In this document: positions 27,561 to 39,587 of the stretch, in pieces
Layout of the letters: every line of letters starts with the position of its first letter
How positions within the stretch are numbered: position 1 is the stretch's first letter
Assembly: GCF_041080625.1 (NCBI RefSeq)
Contig: NZ_CP163518.1
Span: 2,232,001 to 2,296,000, forward strand
Length of the DNA: 64,000 nt
From: Streptomyces sp. CG1
GTDB lineage: Bacteria > Actinomycetota > Actinomycetes > Streptomycetales > Streptomycetaceae
Direction of reading: 5' to 3'
The notes under the pieces: generated by a model
The model's database searches: none
Seen by the model: only the letters and a program-made list of their open reading frames with translations
Told to the model about the DNA's origin: nothing
Made by a program: the position numbers and the translations under genes

Positions 27561-28169
27561 TCAATCGGCCATGGCGTCCGCACGGACCAAGCGGCGGACC
27601 TGTACCACGTAGAGCACTCCTGCCCACCAGTAGAGCGTTGTACCCCACCCGGCGAACGCCCATCCGAAAACAGCGGCGACTGACGCGATCCAACCGCTTC
27701 CGTCGCTAAGGAGCAGCAACGGGAAGGCGTACATCAGGTTGAAGGTGGCCGCCTTCCCGAGGAAGTTCACCTGCGGCGGCGGATACCCATGCCGACGGAG
27801 GATGCCCACCATCACCAGGAGCATCAGCTCTCGCGCCAGCAGAAGGGCGGTCAGCCAGAGCGGGAGGATCTCCCGCCAGGTGAGACCGACCAGCGTGGAA
27901 AGTACATACAGCCGGTCGGCGGCGGGGTCGAGAAGCCGGCCGAGACTGCTGATCTGATTCCAGCGCCGGGCGAGCTTGCCGTCGAGATAGTCGCTGATCC
28001 CGCTGAAGGCCAGCACGAGGAGGGCCCAGCCGTCGCTCTTGGGGCCCCCGAACTCGGGCCTGAGGATCAACCACAGGAAGAGGGGGACGCCGACGAGCCG
28101 GGCCATGCTGAGGATGTTGGGGATGGTGAGGACCCGGTCCGTCTGGACACGCGTCTCCTGGACCTCCAC
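27561..28169 (-). CDS. CDP-alcohol phosphatidyltransferase
   Basis: 202 residues from GTG 28169, with AGGAGG eight bases upstream. The catalytic signature is complete: SDYLDGKLARRWNQISSLGRLLDPAADRL fits D-x2-DG-x2-AR-x8-G-x3-D-x3-D. Four to five membrane helices follow. It makes a phospholipid such as phosphatidylglycerophosphate or cardiolipin at the inner membrane; the alcohol acceptor cannot be named. Orthologous in position to mycobacterial pgsA2 (Rv1822), upstream of manC and the DUF881 block. Confidence 0.88.
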   Translation of the reverse strand: MEVQETRVQTDRVLTIPNILSMARLVGVPLFLWLILRPEFGGPKSDGWALLVLAFSGISDYLDGKLARRWNQISSLGRLLDPAADRLYVLSTLVGLTWREILPLWLTALLLARELMLLVMVGILRRHGYPPPQVNFLGKAATFNLMYAFPLLLLSDGSGWIASVAAVFGWAFAGWGTTLYWWAGVLYVVQVRRLVRADAMAD

Positions 28170-28225
28170 CCGGGAGCCTCCTGTGCGAAAACGAGCCAAC
28201 GATGCCCCCTGACCTTACCTCAACG

Positions 28226-28268
28226 CAAAAAAGCTCCGGCTCCTGGGCAGTGCCCAAGAGCCGGAGCT
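28226..28268 (-). terminator. Intrinsic terminator of the rRNA operon
   Basis: On the minus strand, AGCTCCGGCTC (28258-28268, as read) pairs with its complement at 28232-28242, giving an 11-bp stem, then a run of six T residues at 28227-28232. It begins ten bases after the 5S rRNA 3' end. This is a textbook rho-independent terminator. Confidence 0.9.
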
Positions 28269-28277
28269 GTAAAAGGA

Positions 28278-28396
28278 GTTCGGCGGCGTCCTACTCTCCC
28301 ACAGGGTCCCCCCTGCAGTACCATCGGCGCTGTGAGGCTTAGCTTCCGGGTTCGGAATGTAACCGGGCGTTTCCCTCACGCTATGACCACCGAAAC
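28278..28396 (-). rRNA. rrf: 5S ribosomal RNA
   Basis: The minus strand reads GTTTCGGTGGTCATAGCG at its start and GGACGCCGCCGAAC at its end; the terminal helix pairs these, and the internal loop CCGAACCCGGAAGCTAAG is the conserved 5S core. 119 bases. It lies 84 bp after 23S. Confidence 0.93.
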
Positions 28397-28480
28397 ACTA
28401 TGAAACTGTGAACGCCGCACCACCCTATTCCAGGCGGGGCTGTTCGTGGTTTCAGAACCAACACAGTGGACGCGAGCAAC

Positions 28481-33430
<4,950 letters not shown>

Positions 33431-33593
33431 TGTTTTCCCGTGATCGGGATGAACACCACGAGAGCGGAACCACCGGAGGAATGATCCGATGGTTCACAGC
33501 GTCCTCGCTGTGTTATTTCAAAGGAACCTCGACCATCGGATTGTTCCGACGGACGGGGCATCAACATATCTGGCGTTGATTTTTGGCACGCTG

Positions 33594-33605
33594 TTGAGTT
33601 CTCAA
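33594..33605 (-). promoter_or_regulatory. rRNA leader boxB-like antitermination/processing element
   Basis: The palindrome TTGAG-TT-CTCAA, followed on the minus strand by CAGCGTGCC, is the conserved leader element of actinobacterial rrn operons. A related TTTGAGAACTG sequence precedes 23S. The 16S leader therefore extends from about 33431 up to at least here. Confidence 0.6.
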
Positions 33606-33671
33606 GGAACGGTCGCTTCCTTTGTACTCACCCTCTCGGGCTTTCCTCCGGGCTTCCCTTCGGTGCTTCAA

Positions 33672-33701
33672 ACTCTATCAGGGTTTTCCCGACTCCCTGA
33701 C
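33672..33701 (-). promoter_or_regulatory. Downstream rrn promoter candidate
   Basis: The minus strand reads GTCAGG at 33696-33701 (weak -35), 18 bases, then TAGAGT at 33672-33677 (-10). The stretch GGGAAAACCCTGATAGAGTTTG resembles internal promoters of Streptomyces rrn operons. The call is from pattern only. Confidence 0.45.
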
Positions 33702-33808
33702 CACCCTCCTGCAGACATGCAGAAGCGGATCCAGAGATAGGATCTGACGAGTTTGGGTTCTGCCGGGTGAGGGCGCTCTCGCGTTCCTCCGCCCCAGGCA
33801 GGAGTACG

Positions 33809-33838
33809 ACTGTACACGGAGTCTTGAAGGCCGTGCAA
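33809..33838 (-). promoter_or_regulatory. Upstream rrn promoter
   Basis: Minus strand TTGCAC (33833-33838) and TACAGT (33809-33814), spacing 18 bases: a good match to the vegetative consensus. The dre box at 33851-33866 begins 12 bp upstream of the -35. Confidence 0.55.
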
Positions 33839-33850
33839 ATCCACGGGGCT

Positions 33851-33866
33851 GGTGGTCTAGACCACT
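33851..33866. promoter_or_regulatory. DasR-type dre box upstream of crr-ptsI
   Basis: GGTGGTCTAGACCACT contains the perfect 14-bp palindrome GTGGTCTAGACCAC (33852-33865), matching the DasR consensus A(C/G)TGGTCTAGACCA(G/C)T. DasR is the GlcNAc-responsive GntR repressor of the PTS in Streptomyces. The site is about 118 bp before crr and also just upstream of the divergent rrn promoter. Confidence 0.8.
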
Positions 33867-33983
33867 AACTGGTAGCTTCTAAACGGAACCGCCACTTCAT
33901 ATGACATACCCTGCTGCTCAGTGTGCCGTCCCGGGACAGGCAGTGACGGCCCGTAAGCAGCTCCACTCCTTGGGAGGCTTCCC

Positions 33984-34433
33984 ATGACCACCGTGACGTC
34001 CCCTCTTGCCGGACGCGCCATCGGACTGGCCGAAGTGCCGGATCCGGTCTTCTCCGGGGCCATGGTCGGCCCGGGCACCGCGATCGACCCCGTGCGTGAG
34101 GCGTCCGAGGCCGTCGCGCCCGTGGACGGCGTCATCGTCTCCCTGCACCCGCACGCCTTCGTCGTGGTGGACGAGAGTGGGCACGGCGTGCTCACCCATC
34201 TCGGCATCGACACCGTGCAGCTCAACGGCGAGGGCTTCGAGCTGCTCGTCAACAAGGGCGACACCGTGACGCGCGGTCAGGCCATCGTGCGCTGGAACCC
34301 CGCCACGGTGGAGGCCGCCGGCAAGTCCCCGGTCTGCCCCGTCGTCGCGCTCGAAGCCACGGCGGAGTCTCTCTCCGACCTCCGTGACAGCGGAGACGTG
34401 AAGGCCGGCGACAGCCTCTTCGCCTGGAACTGA
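33984..34433 (+). CDS. crr: PTS EIIA component, Crr (glucose/N-acetylglucosamine type)
   Basis: 149 residues from ATG 33984, with GGGAGG upstream. The EIIA-Glc fold is clear: SPLAGRAIGLAEVPDPVFSGAMVGPG, VDGVIVSLHPHAFVV (H57), and the phosphorylated histidine in LTHLGIDTVQL (H72). It accepts phosphate from HPr and passes it to EIIB. Streptomyces uses one Crr for N-acetylglucosamine import. Followed after 78 bp by ptsI; both are probably under the dre box. Confidence 0.93.
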   Translation: MTTVTSPLAGRAIGLAEVPDPVFSGAMVGPGTAIDPVREASEAVAPVDGVIVSLHPHAFVVVDESGHGVLTHLGIDTVQLNGEGFELLVNKGDTVTRGQAIVRWNPATVEAAGKSPVCPVVALEATAESLSDLRDSGDVKAGDSLFAWN

Positions 34434-34511
34434 CGGCAGTGCCGTCTACGGACGGCGATCAGGACAACCATCGCGGCGGCGGGACCCGCCGCACTATCGG
34501 AGACGGGTGAG

Positions 34512-36182
34512 ATGGAGACAACGCTGCGAGGCGTGGGCGTGAGCCATGGCGTGGCCATCGGCGAGGTTCGGCACATGGGTACGGCGGTGCTGGAGCCGCC
34601 GGCCAAGTCGATTCCCGCGGAGGAGGCGGAGCGTGAGCAGGGCCGCGCCCGCCAGGCCGTGGACGCCGTCGCCGCCGATCTGATGGCGCGCGGAAATCTG
34701 GCAGGGGGCGAGGCCCAGGCCGTGCTCGAGGCGCAGGCCATGATGGCCCAGGATCCCGAGCTGATGGCGGACGTGGACCGGCGGATCGCCGTCGGCAGCA
34801 CGGCCGAGCGTGCGGTGTACGACGCCTTCGCGGCGTACCGGGAGCTGCTGGCCGGTGCCGGTGAGTACCTCGCCGGCCGGGTGGCCGACCTCGATGACGT
34901 GCGGAATCGTATCGTCGCCCGGCTGCTGGGCGTTCCGATGCCGGGTGTGCCGGACAGCGACCAGCCTTATGTGCTTGTGGCACGGGACCTGGCTCCTGCC
35001 GACACCGCGCTGCTGGATCCGTCTCTGGTGCTCGGCTTCGTGACCGAGGAGGGCGGGCCGACCAGCCACAGCGCGATCCTGGCGCGGGCGCTGGGGGTGC
35101 CTGCGGTCGTGGCGCTGCCGGGTGCCGGTGAGCTGGCCGAGGGTACGGTGATCGCCGTCGACGGCAGCACCGGCGACATCTTCGTGAATCCGAGCGAGGC
35201 GAAGAAGGCGGAGCTGGAGGCAGCGGCTGCCGAGCGCAAGGCCGCGCTGGCCGCTTCGACCGGGCCGGGTGCGACCGCGGACGGGCACAAGGTGCCGCTG
35301 CTGGCCAACGTGGGCGGGCCCGCGGACGTACCGGCCGCGGTGGAGGCCGGGGCCGAGGGTGTCGGTCTGTTCCGTACCGAGTTCCTGTTCCTGGACGACA
35401 GCAAGAACGCTCCTTCCGAAGAGAAGCAGGTGCAGGCCTACCGGCAGGTGCTGGAGGCGTTCCCCGAGGGCCGTGTGGTCGTGCGGGTGCTGGACGCCGG
35501 AGCGGACAAGCCGCTGGACTTCCTGACTCCGGCCGACGAGCCGAACCCGGCGCTGGGCGTGCGAGGTCTGCGGACGCTGCTGGACCATCCCGAGATCCTG
35601 CGTACGCAGCTGACCGCGCTGGCGAAGGCCGCCGAGGGGCTGCCCGTCTACCTCGAGGTCATGGCACCGATGGTGGCAGACCGCACGGACGCGAAGGCGT
35701 TCGCGGACGCCTGCCGTGAGGCGGGGCTGCGGGCGAAGTTCGGCGCGATGGTGGAGATCCCGTCGGCCGCGCTGCGGGCGCGTTCGATCCTGCAGGAGGT
35801 CGAGTTCCTGTCTCTGGGGACCAATGACCTCGCGCAGTACACGTTCGCGGCCGACCGGCAGGTGGGCGCGGTGTCCCGGCTTCAGGACCCGTGGCAGCCG
35901 GCGCTGCTGGATCTGGTCGCGCTGTCGGCGGAGGCGGCCAAGGCCGAGGGCAAGAGCTGTGGTGTCTGTGGTGAGGCCGCGTCCGACCCGCTGCTGGCCT
36001 GTGTGCTGACCGGTCTGGGTGTCACCTCCCTGTCCATGGGTTCGGCGTCGATTCCTTATGTCCGGGCGACGCTGGCGAAGTACACGCTGGCGCAGTGTGA
36101 GCGGGCCGCGGCGGCCGCGCGTGCTACGGAGAGCGCCGAGGAGGCGCGCAGCGCGGCTCAGGCGGTGCTGTCCGGCGAATAG
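34512..36182 (+). CDS. ptsI: PTS enzyme I
   Basis: 556 residues from ATG 34512, preceded by the purine-rich GGAGACGGGTGAG. The phospho-histidine is in GGPTSHSAILARALGVPAVV (H186). The PEP-binding C-terminal barrel carries GLFRTEFLF, MVEIPSA, SLGTNDLAQYTFAADR and CGVCGEAASDP, with the catalytic cysteine. It takes phosphate from PEP and gives it to HPr in the cytoplasm. HPr is not in this window. Slightly lower in length than enterobacterial EI (575), normal for actinobacteria. Confidence 0.96.
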   Translation: METTLRGVGVSHGVAIGEVRHMGTAVLEPPAKSIPAEEAEREQGRARQAVDAVAADLMARGNLAGGEAQAVLEAQAMMAQDPELMADVDRRIAVGSTAERAVYDAFAAYRELLAGAGEYLAGRVADLDDVRNRIVARLLGVPMPGVPDSDQPYVLVARDLAPADTALLDPSLVLGFVTEEGGPTSHSAILARALGVPAVVALPGAGELAEGTVIAVDGSTGDIFVNPSEAKKAELEAAAAERKAALAASTGPGATADGHKVPLLANVGGPADVPAAVEAGAEGVGLFRTEFLFLDDSKNAPSEEKQVQAYRQVLEAFPEGRVVVRVLDAGADKPLDFLTPADEPNPALGVRGLRTLLDHPEILRTQLTALAKAAEGLPVYLEVMAPMVADRTDAKAFADACREAGLRAKFGAMVEIPSAALRARSILQEVEFLSLGTNDLAQYTFAADRQVGAVSRLQDPWQPALLDLVALSAEAAKAEGKSCGVCGEAASDPLLACVLTGLGVTSLSMGSASIPYVRATLAKYTLAQCERAAAAARATESAEEARSAAQAVLSGE

Positions 36183-36211
36183 CCGTGCCGGCGCGTCCGG
36201 TGTGCCGGGTT

Positions 36212-36245
36212 CAGGGGCGTCCTGCCTTCGGGTGGGGCGCCCCTG
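36212..36245 (+). terminator. Terminator hairpin after ptsI with TTCG loop
   Basis: A 15-bp stem (36212-36226 with 36231-36245, three G-T wobbles) closed by a TTCG tetraloop, 30 bp after the ptsI stop. A convergent minus-strand gene ends at 36252, so the hairpin may stop both. No T-run. Confidence 0.75.
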
Positions 36246-36251
36246 GCGCGT

Positions 36252-37145
36252 TCAGTGACGGTGGCCCGGTGCTGTGTTCTCCTCTCCGAGGTCGGGGGCC
36301 TCGCAGTAGTCGACGCCGGATTCCGGGGAGATGAGGTCGCCGGATTCGGCGTCGGTGCAGTAGGCGTCGAACACCTCGGAGGCGGTGAGGGGTTCGAGGG
36401 TGCCGGCGCGCAGTCGCCAGCCGTAGACGCGGTCGGTCGTGCCCGGGGCGCTGGTGCGCAGGACGAGTCCGCCGGGGCTTCGGGTCGCAAGGCCGAGGGC
36501 GAGAACGCTGGTGAACTCCAGGGCTTCGGCCTCGTCGAGGCGGGTGTCCCCGTGGCTGTCCTGGTCGCCGTGCAGGACCGAGACGAGGGTGTCCGGTGGC
36601 CCGGAGACGCTGCACACGAGGTGCCGGTCACCGGGTGGTGCGGTGTCGAGGATACGGACGACGAGGTCGGAGGCGCGGGTGAAGCCCGCCCTGCCGATGT
36701 CCTCGCCGCAGGTGGGGCAGGGGCCGAGTCGGGAGAGCAGGGTGGTGGCGTACTCCCAGGTGGCCTGGCGTACGGCTTCGTCCACGAGGGCCGGTACGAG
36801 GGTGGCGAGGGGCCGGCCGTCGTAGGGGATGGTGGGGCCTGTGGCCGCGAGTTCGGCGGTGAACCTGGTCCGGCTGGCCGGGGCTTCCGGGTCGAGGCCG
36901 GTTTGCGTGCAGTAGTCGGCGTAGTCCTCGGGGTCGAACAGGGCGAGTGTGGTGTGGGTGCCCTGGGCGGCGCGGGACTTGAGGACGGACTCGACCTGTT
37001 GGAGGTAGGTCGCGTGGTCGTCGAAGGTGAAGCTGCGGTAGCGCCGCATGGCGCGGAAGTCGTGTTCGTCGGTGAGCAGGCCGATGGTGCCGGCGATCTC
37101 GCGGCGCAGGACGCGTCGCAAGGTCTGGTGGTCGGTGAGCGCCAT
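36252..37145 (-). CDS. Conserved hypothetical protein with a CxxC pair
   Basis: 297 residues from ATG 37145. I do not recognise the family. It has no signal peptide or membrane segment. The single Cys pair CPTC (C143, C146), in GPCPTCGEDI, resembles half of a zinc knuckle. The rest is a mixed alpha/beta sequence with acidic, Asp/Glu-rich stretches at the C-terminus (DAESGDLISPESGVDYCEAPDLGEENTAP). The gap behind it (37146-37404) holds its probable promoter and nothing else obvious. Monocistronic and convergent with ptsI. Confidence 0.8.
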   Translation of the reverse strand: MALTDHQTLRRVLRREIAGTIGLLTDEHDFRAMRRYRSFTFDDHATYLQQVESVLKSRAAQGTHTTLALFDPEDYADYCTQTGLDPEAPASRTRFTAELAATGPTIPYDGRPLATLVPALVDEAVRQATWEYATTLLSRLGPCPTCGEDIGRAGFTRASDLVVRILDTAPPGDRHLVCSVSGPPDTLVSVLHGDQDSHGDTRLDEAEALEFTSVLALGLATRSPGGLVLRTSAPGTTDRVYGWRLRAGTLEPLTASEVFDAYCTDAESGDLISPESGVDYCEAPDLGEENTAPGHRH

Positions 37146-37404
37146 GTTTCCCCCAAAGTGCGCAGTCGATCAATGCTCACTCACCGTAACCGGCGGCACT
37201 GACAACGGCCTGCGCCGGCGGCGGTCGCGGATCAGGCGGCGCTGGGGTGCCCGGGTCGCGGCGGTGGTGGCGCCGGATGCGGTCCGGAGCGGGTTGAACC
37301 TGTGCGTGCCCGTGCGCGACGAGTCGGCGGTGGCGAACCGGCCTCTGACTTCGCCGCCGTGCTGGGCGAGTCCGAGGCCGGCTACGGGGGAAATGCCTGT
37401 GGGG

Positions 37405-39372
37405 TCAGGCGCGCTTGCGGGCGAGTTCCTCGTAGAAGTCGAGCAGGGCGAGGTTGTCGATGGAGCCGGGGTTGACCGCCTTCTCCAGGGGCGTGCCCTG
37501 CAGGAGGCGCTTGACGGGGACCTCGATGCGCTTGCCGGTGAGGGTGTGCGGGACGCCGGGGACCTCGATGATCTCGTCGGGTACGTGGCGCGGCGAGAGC
37601 TGTTCGCGGATGGTCTGCTTGATGCGGTTCAGGAGTGCCTCGTCGAGCACGGCGCCCGGCGCGAGGTGCACGAACAGCGGCATCCAGTAGCCGCCGTCGG
37701 GCTGTTCGATGCCGATGACGAGGGATTCTCTGATCTCGGGCAGGCGCTCGACGACCTCGTAGATGTCGGCCGAGCCCATGCGTACGCCCTGCCGGTTGAG
37801 GGTGGAGTCGGAGCGGCCGTGGATGATCACGGTGCCGCGTGAGGTGAGGGTGATCCAGTCGCCGTGCCGCCAGACGCCGGGGTAGGTGTCGAAGTAGCTG
37901 TCGTGGTAGCGGCTGCCGTCGGGGTCGTTCCAGAAGCGGATCGGCATGGAGGGCATGGGGTTGGTGACGACCAGCTCGCCGACCTCGTCGATGACGGGGT
38001 TGCCGCTCGGGTCCCAGGCCTGCAGGTCGGTGCCGAGGCCGGGTGCCTGGAGCTCGCCGGTGTACACCGGGAGCGTCGGTACGCCGCCGGCGAAGCAGGA
38101 GCAGACGTCGGTGCCGCCGCTGACGGAGGCGATCCACAGGTCGTCGCGGACCTCGTCGTGCAGCCAGCGGAAGCCGTCGGGCGGCAGCGGCGAGCCGGTG
38201 GTGGCGACGCACTTCACCGTGGACAGGTCGAAGTCGCGCGCCGGGTGGACGCCGGCCTTGCGGCAGGCCATGACGTAGGCGGCGGAGGTGCCGAAGAGGG
38301 TGGCTCCGGTGCGCTCGGCGATCCGCCATTGGGCGCCGGTGTCCGGGTAGCCGGGGCTGCCGTCGAAGAGGACGATCGTCGTGCCCGTGAGCAGGCCGGA
38401 GACGAGGAAGTTCCACATCATCCAGCCGGTCGAGGTGTACCAGAAGAAACGATCCCCGGGGCCTAGGTCGCAGTGCAGGCCGAGTTGCTTGAGGTGTTCG
38501 ACCAGGATGCCGCCCTGGGACTGGACGATGGCCTTGGGCAGGCCGGTAGTGCCGGAGGAGTACAGCACCCACAGCGGGTGGTCGAAGGGCACTTGCTCGA
38601 AGACGGGCTCGGTGTCCCCCGTCGTCAGCGCCGACCACTCCAGGGCGCCCTCGGGTGCCTCCGTGCCGAGCAGCGGGATGTGGACGACGGCGCGCACGGT
38701 GGGCAGCTCGCGGCGCAGTTCGGCGACGATCTCGCGGCGGTCGTGCTCCTTGCCGCCGTAGCGGTAGCCGTCGACGGTGAACAGGACGACGGGTTCGACC
38801 TGCTGGAAGCGGTCGAGGACGCTGCGGGCGCCGAAATCGGGCGCGCAGGAGGTCCATACGGCACCGACGGCGGCCGTGGCGAGCAGGGCGACGACGGCCT
38901 GCGGGATGTTGGGCAGGTAGCCGCTGACTCGGTCGCCGGGGCGGACGCCGAGGGCACGGAGTCCGGCCGCGAGGGAGCCTACCTGTCGGCGCAGTTCGGC
39001 CCAGGTCACCGTGCGGGGTTCATGGGTCTCGTCGACGTACAGGAGGGCGGGTCCATCCGCGCGGTCGGCCGCGGTGCGCAGGGCGTGTTCGGCGTAGTTG
39101 AGGGTGGCTCCGGGAAACCACTGGGCGCCCGGCATCGAGCGGTCGCCGAGCACGCGTGCGTAAGGCGTCGAGAACCGTACGTCGAAGTACTCGGTGACGG
39201 CTTCCCAGAAGGTCTCCAGCTGGTCGACGGACCACTGGTGCAGGGCGGGGTAGCCGCCGTCGGCGGGGGCGCCGTGGTGCTCGGCGGCCCATGCCTGGAA
39301 CTGGGTGATACGGGCCTGGGCGACCCGCTCCGGATCGGGCTGCCAGAGCGGCTGGGGGTTCGCGGTCGACAT
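37405..39372 (-). CDS. Acetoacetyl-CoA synthetase
   Basis: 655 residues from ATG 39372, with GGAG upstream. ANL-superfamily motifs: WVLYSSGTTGLPKAIVQSQGG (P-loop), GRSDSTLNRQGVRMGSADIY (hinge), and the C-terminal lysine in HTLTGKRIEVPVK. The N-terminus (SVDQLETFWEAVTEYFDVRF, GAQWFPGATLNYAEHAL) is the acetoacetate-CoA ligase form rather than acetate-CoA ligase. It activates acetoacetate with ATP and CoA, for use of ketone-body-like carbon or polyhydroxybutyrate breakdown products. Monocistronic; divergent from the GH31 gene across 215 bp, which shows no strong motif to me. Confidence 0.88.
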   Translation of the reverse strand: MSTANPQPLWQPDPERVAQARITQFQAWAAEHHGAPADGGYPALHQWSVDQLETFWEAVTEYFDVRFSTPYARVLGDRSMPGAQWFPGATLNYAEHALRTAADRADGPALLYVDETHEPRTVTWAELRRQVGSLAAGLRALGVRPGDRVSGYLPNIPQAVVALLATAAVGAVWTSCAPDFGARSVLDRFQQVEPVVLFTVDGYRYGGKEHDRREIVAELRRELPTVRAVVHIPLLGTEAPEGALEWSALTTGDTEPVFEQVPFDHPLWVLYSSGTTGLPKAIVQSQGGILVEHLKQLGLHCDLGPGDRFFWYTSTGWMMWNFLVSGLLTGTTIVLFDGSPGYPDTGAQWRIAERTGATLFGTSAAYVMACRKAGVHPARDFDLSTVKCVATTGSPLPPDGFRWLHDEVRDDLWIASVSGGTDVCSCFAGGVPTLPVYTGELQAPGLGTDLQAWDPSGNPVIDEVGELVVTNPMPSMPIRFWNDPDGSRYHDSYFDTYPGVWRHGDWITLTSRGTVIIHGRSDSTLNRQGVRMGSADIYEVVERLPEIRESLVIGIEQPDGGYWMPLFVHLAPGAVLDEALLNRIKQTIREQLSPRHVPDEIIEVPGVPHTLTGKRIEVPVKRLLQGTPLEKAVNPGSIDNLALLDFYEELARKRA

Positions 39373-39587
39373 GGGGGCGGCTCCCGGGCTGTGCGCGTCG
39401 TGGGCGTCAGTCCGCGCACGGGCTGGGGTGTGCGCGTGACGCGGCTGACAGGGACGATGCCATGTGATCGACTTCTACACCAGGGCGCGCTCCACATAGT
39501 CCGTGTCGTGAAGATGTGGTCCCGGCACGGGTGAACGGCAGTTGAACGACACGCGCGCGTGGGGCGCTCAGTGGCAGGGTGAGCAGC

